Source of the DNA: Ceratodon purpureus | Taxonomy: Eukaryota > Streptophyta > Bryopsida > Pseudoditrichales > Ditrichaceae | Direction of reading: 5' to 3' | Assembly (NCBI GenBank): GCA_014871385.1 | Contig: CM026421.1 | Span: forward strand, 10,351,644 to 10,415,643 | DNA: 64,000 nucleotides | In this document: one piece after another, positions 12,690 through 24,091 of the stretch | Layout: each line of letters starts with the position of its first letter | How positions within the stretch are numbered: position 1 is the stretch's first letter | The notes under the pieces: generated by a model | The model's database searches: none | The model's input: the letters and a program-made list of their open reading frames with translations, nothing else | Told to the model about the DNA's origin: nothing | Program-made: the position numbers and the translations under genes

Positions 12690-15679
12690 TCATAAGTTGT
12701 CCACTTGAACCGGAGGATCTACATGTACAAAGAAGCTTGCTCCTACAACGAAGTAGCATAATACTAGCATGACACCTTTGAAATAATTTGCAGTTCCTTC
12801 CTGCCACACACCATAAAGAATTGTTAAAGCCTTAGGCTAATGATTCTGCTACACAATGGATTCTAATACCTAAAATTTTGACACCACTATTCAGATTATC
12901 CAGGAGCTGGCATGTCCTGATGATTGTCAAATTCTCAATAGTCCATAAATCAAACTCATGTTTGGAGAGTGTAAGCCATACCAGAAGCATGAATGCCACC
13001 ACAAGTACAGAGATGAAGAGTACTGCTGTCTCAAATAACTCGAAGTTTAGATCCATGTTCACTCCCATAGGCCATCCAAGAATAACACAGACAGGGATCT
13101 GCATCATGGGTCAAGTAGGTTTCAAGTTAAAATGATAACTCAACTACAGACAGGAGGATTACAATCCAAACAGCCTTCCCTAAAATTTCATTGTGGTTGG
13201 AGACGAGCATCTTTTTTCAGCTTGAGTTAACTTTTAATATGATTGAAGCTTGCAGAGAGAGAGAAATCATACCACAAGCATAGATATTTGGGTGGAGGAA
13301 CCGATTGCCACAGCCAAGGAGAGGTCCTGTCATCACAGCAAGGAAGCTTTCAGTCTTCGAACAAAAGTTTGACAGACATGGACAAGTCTTAGAATTAACA
13401 CTTGTCCATACGATGCGCCATAAAAGCAGTATGTGAATAAGCCATTACGCACCAGATTATCTCTAACTGCGAAAATGATTGCACTCATATGCTCCGCTGC
13501 ATTCCCCACAATCGGCAAAATGATGACGCTTATGAACGCAACAGGTATGTGCCATGCCTCAGAAGCACCCTGTTAAAAATTGCATGTTACAGTCATTCTG
13601 ATAACCAATTTCCATCTCAATATTTTGTTTGGAAAGACATCATTTCAGAGGTACAACTTGTGACCTCCTTTCTATACATAAGGAAATTTTCTACTGCTGC
13701 AGATCGATAGGTCCCTTGATCAACATACCTCTATAGCATCAATGATATAGCCAGAGAGTATCGATATGAAGATAGTGAGAACAGCTAGCCAGAAAACGGC
13801 ACTCCATCCGTCGACTTGCGACTCCTCCGACTCTGTAAGCTCAGCAACTTCAACGTCCTGTACACAGTTGAACTTTGGTTTATGAAATCTAATATTCATT
13901 TGAGGCTCAGAGTTTACTGTACTTTGATTGATTTTAGGGTTTGGGGGTTAAAGCAGATTCAGGATTATGCATATCGGTGCTAAAACCATTTTTAAGGATT
14001 CCATGACAATTACCACTATATCCAACTACATTCTGAGTCAATTACCTCTTCTCGAAGAATTGGAGGAGTGTTTAGCTGGAAATAAATGTATCCAGCATAT
14101 GCCACGAGCATGACGCAGCTGGTGATTCTGGACAGCGTAAGCTCTGACTGCCCTAAATGCAGCTCCGTCCTTGTTGCGTGAAGCGCAGCAGGGAAGAGAA
14201 CGCACATGACAGCCATCAACAGCAAGCTTGAGTTCAAATGAGCTGCCGCCTGGATTACCCATTCCAAAACCATTGTCAGAAATCATCAGAGAGGATTATG
14301 AAGAGAAATATTTATCCTGGTGAAGCATGAGAGGAGCTGATAATCAGTCTAATAATCATCCCCTGGGAGCTCACCTTATCAAATTTTTGTTCTCTTTTGG
14401 AAGTTGCAAACCCCCCAAACAGGAAGGCACACCCCAAGACCAACAGCATGTTCGACAAAATGGATCCTAGAAGCGACAGCTGCACCACTCGAATCATATT
14501 ATTCCGAAGTGCAAACACGCATATAATCATCTCAGTCGCATTGCCGAATGTTGCATTCAAGAGGCCACCCACTGCAAAAGCAAGAAGCTCACTCATCAAT
14601 GCCAAGTACGGTAGCCCCGAGTTTGAATTCGATCACACCACAATTTGTACAGTGACTTTACAAACCTCACAACAAAATCAGGCTTCAGGTACTGACTATG
14701 TTGCTGACTTAAATTCAGTTTCACCTCAGTGGCTGCAGCAAATACTTTTGTTCATGGGAAGAGTTTCTAAGTACCTGTAGGACCTGTGAAATACGCCAAT
14801 TGCCTGATACAAACAAAAATTGCCATGAGCAAAAGATCCAGACTGCTAATGAATATGTGTCGGGACAAAATATATTCAAGGAGTTTCACAAGGATACTCA
14901 GAGAGCCATGGTATCGCAGATGATAGACATCAAGGAGACAAGAAGAACAAATGTGTATAAGCTCACTCTGTTACGAATCCAAGCCGTTCCGCAAGAGGGA
15001 CAATCCCTACCAAACTGAGGACGAAAACCCATGACTGCAGCCAAAAATTCCAACATCTGTTGTGAGCTTCAACTTAGAACGTGAGGCACATTGCGATAGA
15101 CAGTCTTGCGTTTTGGTTTATGCCATATTAGGGTCAGAGAGCATGGAAAAACAACAAGTAACAAGAAGCAGCAATGGAATCTGCAATTCACAGATAACCA
15201 GAGCATTGATGAAGGTGACCCACATTTCCGACTTGAAAGTATTTACCCAGAAGCACCAAGGGAACACATATGAGCAGACCATTCAGAATCGTCCCAAAGA
15301 GCACATGTTTCGCACTTCCTACAAATGATTGCCGCACAGCCCTCGGCATGGCGGGGGCCATATCCGCCATTATCTTCACATATGAATCCCTGTCTTTCAT
15401 CGCCAAATTTGTCGACCAACAATCCCCTAAATCCTCCACAAAGCGCCACACTCCAACGCCAATCAATATGACAACCAAGCCTCTGAGAGAAATGGTTTTC
15501 CTCAACCAAAGTGCGCACGGTGTGTGTTGTTCTAAACGCAAAGTTGGCCTCCTAACCAGCTCACAAAGCTCCGAATCCCAGAGGCGTGACCTGACACAAG
15601 CCTTCAGTCGCAGATGTCTAAGATTTTCGATTGATGCAGAGCCTTTAAGAGGACGAGCCTTTAAGAAGAACTCGTGCAT
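12690..15679 (-). CDS. CAX: Vacuolar-type Ca2+/H+ exchanger (CAX family)
   Basis: Cation/proton antiporter that normally moves Ca2+ into the vacuole using the proton gradient. Ten exons on the minus strand: 15224-15679, 14967-15034, 14775-14803 (29 nt), 14375-14571, 14046-14249, 13729-13857, 13453-13569, 13273-13326, 12982-13098 and 12690-12800. They join in frame to 493 residues. Both CAX signature repeats are present: GNATE at residues 194-198 and GNAAEH at 383-388. Other matches are [55 protein letters not shown] and [10 protein letters not shown]. Eleven hydrophobic segments are expected of the family. The N-terminus is longer than usual (typical length 440-460 residues) and includes an extra hydrophobic stretch (residues ~64-79). 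The true start could therefore be internal, near residues 101-112, or in an unseen upstream exon. Confidence 0.93.
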
Positions 15680-18600
15680 GGGCAGCTACAACATGCAAAC
15701 AAGCCACACCCGCGAGACAGAAACCTCGACAACAGTAGCAGAGCTCCAACTCCCCTCATCTGCACACACTCTACCTCAATTTCGCCACTAAAGCTACTAC
15801 TTCCAGCTTCCACTTGCAAAACAAACCACGTCGAAGTTCTGAATCTGTTCAAGCATCGCTGTCCCGGGTCTGTCAACCAGCGACTACTTCACCCGAAAGC
15901 GCATTCATCAACACCGATACCTCTCTCACCATCGATTCTCAAACACACGATGAAGTCACTCATCGAAAGCGGCACCCATCTTCGGCCACCAATCGAACCA
16001 AAAGGTGCCAATTTCTCCAACACCGACTGCGTCAATTACTGATCACCAACTACACCAACTCCAGTTGAAACATCCCTCCTCCACACCGTCGTCACGTACA
16101 TGAAAAGCAACATCGCAGCTGCAAATCTAGCATTAACTTAGTACACTTCAACACAGAAGATCAAAATCGTGATCTGGCCTGTCAGCACTCAAGCAAAAAC
16201 AGTTCCTCTAACCGAAGCATGTCTTTTGGTGAAGATTGGAGCACATGATGGTTGTTCAGTTTAGTATATAATCGAAGGAGGGCATGATCAGGAGCTTGTC
16301 TGTAGGAAGTCCAGCCGTTGAAGACTGAAGCTGTAGTAGTAAGTCGACGCCTAACTCATAAGTTTCTACTTATAAATTATAAGTGGCACTCACCCAAACT
16401 TGCTTGAAACACTCTGCTGTCGTCGAGGAATTCTTTCACGAGGGACTCGGTTCCAAGTGGGAAAGTTTTGTCCCAGTTAGCCCCAGTCCTTTTGTCGAAG
16501 TCTGCATGTGTCGGAGTCCACGGTTACTGTAGATTTTTTTCTTTGCAGTGTTGAGATAGTAAGACGGATGATGTGGAATTTCCCTTGAATTGTGGAAGGT
16601 TTTTTTTGTGCAAAAGTTATGAATCAAGGAGATCAGCTTGGTTTGAAGCAGCTTGGGTGGTTCCGTGGTACCCAGAGGACCACGGATGGTGCAGTACTGG
16701 TAGTTACCATTTTGCCTTGCGCTGTCTGTGAGTGGAATCATGGAACATCCTTGACAGGGTACGGGGGGTGGGTGATGGAGCTGCCGTGCGCATCGACAAT
16801 TACAGGTCTGTACCGCAGTGAAAGATCGAGGTTGCCAAGCATCAATCTCCATGTGAAAGTAATCATAGACTGCCATGATTTCCACAAATTAGAAGCTCTC
16901 ACAGGTTCAGTGGAATTTGCTGAGTTCACGGTTTGTATTACTTGTGGGTGGATTCAGTAGTTTTGAGGGATAATTGATTCGGAATGTCCGAGGTTTACCC
17001 TACCATTTGCATCTGAGTGGAGAGGATGGAACTCGGTTTGGGGGCTGGTTTCGAGGTTATAATTGCAGAGGATTCATGATCAGAAGAAAGAGTTTTCTCA
17101 GCTGGGTTTTAGTTTTCATGTCTTGCAGTCATGAATGGAGCGTGGGTCATTATATTTCGAGTTCCACATGAAGCTCATGATTCCATGGTACCGCCGCGAT
17201 CTTTGGATCTTCGATGCGCAGAAATGCAGATCAGGAAATTCTTGGCAGAGCTTCAGTTGCGCGGCCACAATAGTTGCGTGAGTAATTATGATTTGTTCAG
17301 CTATTGATTCAGGGCAATTCTGTTCAGCTCATTGACGATGATTAGCTCCGTGAACTAAGTTAGCGTAATTTGGCGGAGTCTAGGGTTCTTGACCTGATTC
17401 TGTGATGCGCGAAATCGGCTACAGCGACAGTTTAGCACTCGATCACACCATCTCAGCTACGAGGAATGTGTTCGATTGCCGTGAGCATTTTGGATGCTGA
17501 ATCAGCAAGATATGACACATCCCTGTTGAAATTCTATCCTTCAGAAACGCAGGGTGAAACAGAATCAGAGAAAGTGGTTATTCAATGAACCTTGACGGGA
17601 TTTGTACAATTTGTGAGCTGAACCAGTGCAGCCTTGAGGAGGTTTTGCAACAGATTACCCCACAGATACATCATTTGATCCTAACTCTGTCAATTTTGAA
17701 GCTGCATGCTACAATCAGATTAAGCTGGACTGCAGCATCAGCAGGAGGCGAAGAGGTGCCCTACGTGCCGCTTAGTTACCCGCCGTCGTCCGGTAATCAT
17801 GCGCCATGGCAACTGGTAGTATCTCAGCTTATGTGATAGAAATCAGTTGAGCCTAAACTGTCGGTTGATGTCCCGTTTTTCTTGTCATTGTTGTGAACTC
17901 CTGGAAAACTCCACAAGATCAACCTGCTGGTCCAACGCCGGCGGCGTAATTTCCATTTGCTTCCATGGATCTGCTTCGTGAAGATGTTCTCTCTCGACCC
18001 CAACTCTTCCATCGGCATTCTGCTGAATGTGTTGTACCTGCCGTGTACACCCATCTTTACAACGATGCCAGGAAAGCCCAAGGAAGGCTTGTGGAAGATG
18101 GTAGATGACATAAGTCATGGCGCGTGGGTTGGGTTTCGAGGAGACCCAGATTGAAGATCATCACAAGAATTAGGTACGCGCGCAGAACTGTCCCCTGGTA
18201 ATGTACTTTGATGAAGGATGCACTAGGTTTGTCTTCTCAAGTACTCTCGCAATAATATCTGTCTATCGAAGGGCGATGGAGGCAGCAAATTGCCTTGTTG
18301 TTCTGTGTAGGTGTGTCGGTCTTGCACTTGAGAGAGGGTAAAATCTGTGGTACTCCTAGCTGGGATTACCGATTTCTGCAGGAGATATGGTTCTGTCCCG
18401 GCCAGCATTCTTCAAATGGGAGGCGGCAAGTGACGGAGCTTCAAATCTAACAGGGACCCAGAAGATTGTTCTAAGCCCTAGAAAATTCAGATGATGATTG
18501 TGTTTTGCTCTTTGTAGTGCTGCACCTGTCGGTTTCTATTGTATCCTTCTCGTTGTCTAAGTATGTTGGTTGAAATGACTGTTCGGTAGCTGATGAGCCG

Positions 18601-19162
18601 CAACGCGACTATCAGCATCTCATTGCATTTTCTTCACTTGTGTGTTTAGCCCTAGGTTTAGAAAATGTGTAGGTGAATGACATGTTTGGTTGGTGATCTT
18701 CTGGTTTAACAGATGCCTCGCTTTGTATCAGGGGATGATGAGTTTCAGAGAATTATTCATTTTTGGAAGTTCATGGTGATTACGGGGCTGTGAAATTCGT
18801 GGGGAGGTTTTGGCGATGTGATGAAGAAACGTCCGCAGCTGGTTCATGACTACACTGCAGGTATTGAACGTATTCCTTTGATGGTGGAAATGATTTAAGG
18901 TTGCTGTATCGAGAAGGGGAAGTGGCCTGTACTGGTGGAGTGGCGCAATGTGTTTGGCTGCAGAAGAAGATGAGACAGGAAGATGGAGATTTGGACTTTC
19001 TCTGCGTTACAAGTTAAGACATTCGTTTCTGTCTTCTTTTTTTCCCATCATATGCTCAAATTCTCGTCAATAAACTTCATTCTCTTCCGCAGTCATGCCC
19101 AGGTTGTGTGATAGTAATGAAACTCAGCTTCGAATACACATGGTTCCTTGTGAGCAGATGAC
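15680..19162. other. Intergenic/leader region between divergent CAX and vasohibin genes
   Basis: About 3.5 kb between the CAX start (leftward) and the vasohibin start (rightward). Composition is close to that of the genes, not the AT-rich spacers. The longest open frames (up to 122 codons at 16,592-16,960) show no recognisable protein. The segment 19,097-19,162 follows a good acceptor (CTTCCGCAG) and runs straight into the vasohibin start with an in-frame TGA just upstream. This suggests a spliced 5' UTR. No gene can be supported otherwise. Confidence 0.45.
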
Positions 19163-22100
19163 ATGTCCGTGGACATTTCGCCACGTAAACGATCACAAGC
19201 ATTCAACTTCTTCGGTTGGTTTGGAAGAGCAAGCCAGAGAGCCGTGCAAATTATGAGAAGCTTTGTTTCGTGTTCATCTCTTCAGTCAGATGACAGTTTT
19301 GGCGAGTACTTGTCTAGAATTCTGGGAGAACCTAATTCAATGGTCTTGCAAGATAGCCGAGATGCGTCGTTATCAGCTTGCTCTGTAGCGCGGGATGCAT
19401 GCTCATCCTTCAAGTCAGACGACAGTTTTTCCCAGTACTTCGCCAATGCCTTGAGAGATCCTAGTCCACTATGTTTACGAGGGGGTGTAGACCAAACTCC
19501 ATCAACTGGCTCTTTGCCGCTCAAGGCATGCTCATCCTCCAAGTCAGACGACAGTTTTGCCGAGTACTTGGCCAAAGCAACAAGAGGGCACGATGGAACA
19601 CGAGGGCACAACACATTAGATTTTCGGGAAAGCCGAGACGGGACTGATCTATCAACCTGCTCTGTACCGCGAGACGCATGCTCATCCCCCAAGTCAGATG
19701 CCAGCCATGCTCCCCAGTACTTGGGCTGTACTAAAAGGGTTGTTGGTAACCGAAGCAGGAACTTTTCAACCTTTCAGGATCCCACCGGGGTTAGCAGAAG
19801 CTTATCAAACTGCTCTGTCCCAGGAGAAGCAACTCCGCCAGGTTACGTTACTCCGCCAGATGTGTGGTCGCATAGAAATGGTAGAAAGTCGCCTGTAGGT
19901 TTCGTTGGGAAACTGGACGCGAACACGAGCACTCGCCTTGCTGCCATCTGCAAGTCTCAGAAATCACAAATCTTTGAAAGACCACAACCCGTGACTACTG
20001 AGGTATGCTACTCTCCTCGTGTCCCAAATCATGTCTTAGGCATTATCAAGGGAGATTCTTCTTCAGATGAGGGTTTCTGGTATGACGTCCTCCAAAGCCC
20101 ACATTCTTCGATCTTGAGAGATTTATACATGTGCAGTTGTGCATCTAGTTTCATTTTGGTCTACGATTAGTTAATGAATTCCAATGATCGGTAATTGGCT
20201 TATGTATCACGGGTTATTTGACAATGATCTTTGCAGGGGTCAGACTCAGGCGTTACTTCCACATACCTGAAGCTAGATCAATGCCAGTGCATTGGAGAAA
20301 ATATGATTTCAAGTGTTTCTTCTGCACAGCCCAAGCTGCCTGCCAATTTCTTCGACCTACCTGCGAAACTGCGGCTTCGAGCTGCCAAGCAGGTTAACCA
20401 GCTATGGTTCGTATATATATACATTTCAGAATAATAATCTTTGAACTTTTTTTCCAGGAGATTGAAGAGCCCACTGGGGCGTTACTGATCTTGCATGTTG
20501 TCTTCCATTCAGAGTTCTTGAAGTTCGTAAGTGACTTTCTTTTTGGGGCTGATGGAACAGTTTCTCGAAGAATTTGAGTATAGGCTGAATCCGATCTCCA
20601 ACTTCCAAGTTAAGAAGCTGCGGCCCCTTTCAGGTCTCATGGCAACTGCAAAATTGGTACATCAATCTGACCTTCGACAAGTCACTCCAAAAATTTCGGT
20701 TTTCCTTGTAGACCAGATATCAGACGCTGCACACTGCTAGGAAAGCTTGGGAATCTGTGTGGGATGTCTACACGAAGATTTCTTGCGTAATCTTTGCTTA
20801 GACTCGTTGTGTTGAGTTCAATTAGCACATCAGTGGATGAGATACGGTTGTCTGACTATATGTAGAATGTAACTCGATCCTTACGATTGCGAAGCAGATT
20901 ATTTACAAGCCCGAGCCGATCAAGTGTGTGGAGGCCGTGTTTATTGCGCTCTATCTCACTGTAGGTTTATCCAATCTTGCTATATTTTACCGATTGATAC
21001 GCAAACTTAAAGCCAAAGTTGAATCTAACCTAGACCATAGTTGAAAATCAAGAAACAACTGTCTGATTCTTTTGTTGTAGGCCGGCCTTCAATCAGTGGA
21101 GCGCATACCGCTTGGATTCAAAACACAGTTCGCAAATCAGGTGCAGATTATTACAGTTTCCACGCGACTTTCATCATATCTGACATTTTTTCGCGCTTGT
21201 CATGTCACATAATCTTGCACACTTCAACATCTTTCACTGCCTTTGACATATGGTGTACTTGGGGTAAGAGATTTTACAGGTGTTTCAGCACGTTGTCCTG
21301 CTGGTGCAGTATAAGGGCAAGTATGGAGCATTTGGAATAAGCAGAAGTCCTGATCTTATGAACAAGGATTTATGTTTTGACAGGTAATCGGGAACATTTC
21401 CTGTAGACTTTAATCATATAGTTTCTTAGGTCTCAATCTTCTGATTCTGGGCTTTTGAGCAAATTATTAGTGTGCCAGACATTACAACATTAAAAGCTGT
21501 TTTATAACGGCAAGGCATTGAGCAAAGGGCTACCGAAAATAATTGTCCTTTATAGTTAGTTTCAGCTCTAAAGTGAGTGTATTTAATGACATTATTCTTT
21601 GGTTGGTTTAAAAGTTTCTTCCTCCAAAGGTTTTAGCTTGGAGAGTCAAGAAATATATTGAAGAAATTGTAACACAAAAACATTGTTGAGCATTTCAGCA
21701 TGTCGAGTATTATTGAAAACTTCAAGACAGCGTACGAGGAAACTGACCATACAATACTCAATCTTCAAATTGGTCTCCCGGTAAGTAGATTGTGCTCCTA
21801 GTCGTTAAATGATTGCTACCACTAAGCTGCAAAGTACTTGAGTAGACATTTAACATTTGCCAAGCGTTTACTCTGGATGCCTTGTGGTCACTTCGAGTGC
21901 TCCCCTCTTCTTTTGGGTGGTAAACTCATTCTGACTCAGTCGATTCTTTTCTAAAAGTATAGACTAGCAAACAGTCATAACTTACTTTGACATCTTCTGG
22001 CAGGTAGAACATGATGTCATGTCTGGAAATTTCGTTTGTTGGGAACACCTGCTCCTCTACCCATCCGTCCAACCATGGCCAGAGGTAATTGACAGTAGAC

Positions 22101-23606
22101 TGCCTAGTATGTTCTTGTTCCAATAAACTGTGGACAATAATCTCACGTGTTGAGCATTGTTTTCCGAACAGTTAGAAATAAGATCTGACAAATAAAGTTT
22201 GCAACAGTGTGTTGCAGCAATCGAGAATCATGCATTACGTATGAAGCACCTATGGAATGTGTAAGTCAATTTTAACCTCCTCGTAGTCCACAAACACATA
22301 ACAATTGCTGGAAACTTAGTGTTCATCTTCACTTTCTCAGGTCACAATACGAATCGATCCTGTGATATGGCATCACGAGCCTCTCAAAAGTTTCGAAAAT
22401 GCCTCACTTTTTCCCATATGAATCAATTGCAATATTTTTCGGCACTTCAGTTTTTAGGTCTCAAGAAATGCAAGTTTGATGTGGCATGGACTGCGAATCA
22501 AAGTCACTAGCCGTAACTTAGTAGGTGGTACCATCTTCATCTGCAGATGGGTGATTTCTGGGAGAGGATCTGACCCTACAAGAACGCCATCGAAGAGCCT
22601 GAGGAAACCCCCAGTCAATGATGGCCCCAAAAGTGTCAAGCTAACGATCAGGAAGCCGTCGACCTTGCAGAAGAACTCTGTGAAACAGTCTGAGGAGCAT
22701 AACACACCGGCGTGCCAGCAAACCATCAGCTACAGGGTTCCTTATCCACCAACGAGGATGACTAGAAATGACTGTCATCATTTCCGTGGGCAACAAAATG
22801 CTTCAGTTTATTCAGGCTCAACCTCCAACAGGTCTTTGTTGAAAGGCTACTTCGACCCCAAAGAGTCCACAGGTCCTTGGAAATATACCCAGTGTCCCAA
22901 ACACCACGACCAAGGAACTATGTGCACCGACAGCGTGCACGAGAACGAAGAGAATTCTGTGACCTATGCAGGTGAATGTGGGTCACTTGAACAAAATCCA
23001 TGGGAGGTATGTAAGAATTTTGACTGCAGGAGCTCCTTGTGCAAAGCAGATTCGAAGCGGCTTGGTGATAATCCCAAGGGTAGGGGTTCAGGACCTCTTT
23101 ACAGCATGGTCCTCAAGAGATCCCGAGCTGGGTGATGCATCATCATTTGAATCGCTAAATACTGAACAAAAAACAGAGTCCATGCTAACCCAATTGAAAC
23201 AGGTGGTTTCTCCAAGAACCAACATTTGTCTCTCAGACTCAGAATCTGAAGAAAGAAATAGTAGCTTTTTAGGCAACATTAGGTGCAACATCTTGTCATT
23301 TGACTGGTAAAATTTCTTGTTCCATTCCTCTGTGTCAGTCCAGCTCAGTACAATTGGTTTCTCTTGCTACAAATTGTGTCTAGTGAGCTCGTTCATGAAC
23401 ACTCGGGTCAGGATGCGAAGACTGTTTTAGCACATGCCGATTTCACATGCCCACTCCAGTACGGAAACTGGAACTACTTCGGGAATTGCAGTGGTCGAAT
23501 TATGCAGGAGACATGCGAAATCGTAATTGAATCTCCCAAGCACGTGAAGACTGCAGGTTCCAGATTGAATCATGCTTCATTTCTTAAGGAACATTCTTTG
23601 GCTTGA
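19163..23606 (+). CDS. VASH-like: Vasohibin-type tubulin carboxypeptidase with long N- and C-terminal extensions
   Basis: Predicted cysteine carboxypeptidase that removes the C-terminal tyrosine of alpha-tubulin (family role). Exons: 19163-20002, 20237-20392, 20561-20656, 20898-20960, 21081-21140, 21280-21383, 21699-21780, 22004-22084, 22208-22260, 22547-23006, 23092-23306 and 23384-23606. All phases join, giving 810 residues. The core (about residues 315-530) follows animal vasohibins block by block: FQVKKLRPLSGLM, PIKCVEAVFIALYLT, VERIPLGFKTQF, HVVLLVQYKGKYGAFGISRS, SIIENFKTAYEE and SGRGSDPTRTPSK. The non-canonical triad is intact as C374, H409 and S426. Its spacings of 35 and 17 are exactly those of human VASH1 (C169/H204/S221). 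Outside the core are a Ser-rich N-terminal repeat region and a roughly 280-residue tail, both unfamiliar. An in-frame TGA precedes the ATG. Less certain are the exon 1 donor (20,003), the exon 4 acceptor and the last two introns. Animal enzymes need the partner SVBP, which is not visible here. Confidence 0.88.
19271..19730 (+). repeat. Four imperfect Ser/Asp-rich coding repeats in vasohibin exon 1
   Basis: Exon 1 encodes four copies of a motif of the form (A)CSSxKSDDSFxxYLxxxxR, starting at residues C37, C80, C123 and C173. Spacings are 43, 43 and 50 residues. Each is preceded, except the first, by a C-S-V/L-x-R-D/K-like segment. The fourth copy is degenerate (KSDASHAPQYL). The repeats are seen at both DNA and protein level. 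Function is unknown; low-complexity, phosphorylatable sequence is a reasonable guess. Confidence 0.8.
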
Positions 23607-24091
23607 GGGACATCACCGAGCCTCAATAGATCGGAGGGATCAAATTAAGTCATTGTGCAAAAAACAGAACATCTTCATCCAAACTAGGTCATCGGCAGTT
23701 CGGTGAAATATATATTTCACTCACACTAGAGAATGACGAACTACCTTATCCTTCTTCCCACGGATAAGGTTCTTTCACTCAGTGGACACGTTCTGGTACT
23801 CTCAACAGCGACAACCAAATCTAAATTTCGACAAAAATTCTCACCTGACCACCTTGCCAAACACCCAGGAAAACAATTAGCTCCGAATAGCAGACAACGA
23901 TAGTGCCATTCAATTCAAACAGCTTCGGAGACACTTGGGGCACACTATCTTGTCTTACTCACAGACATCTCAAAACATCAATTTCACTGTTCTTCCATCC
24001 CTTGTGCTCTTCAGCTTCGGACCCTGTGTGATTCCATTCAGGTTCATTCTCTTCTCTCTTTAATTCTTCTGGTGGGCTTGCTGCGGAGGCC
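23607..24091. other. Short intergenic region
   Basis: Holds the 3' UTR of the vasohibin gene and the promoter of the following hydrolase gene. No additional gene, RNA or repeat was found. Confidence 0.5.

Noticed and set aside
16592..16960. 122-codon plus-strand frame as a gene upstream of vasohibin
   Set aside because: Overlapped by a 149-codon antisense frame, with no recognisable motifs. More likely leader or intergenic sequence.
20458..20526. Open segment with splice-like ends (EIEEPTGALL...) as an extra vasohibin exon
   Set aside because: Using it would leave a 34-nt intron before the next exon, and skipping it gives an uninterrupted match to the vasohibin core (PAKLRLRAAKQ followed by FLEEFEYR).
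20712..20789. Open segment TRYQTLHTARKAWESVWDVY as a vasohibin exon
   Set aside because: It keeps frame, but the family has no insertion at this point. Splicing from 20,656 to 20,898 restores the exact family length before the catalytic Cys.
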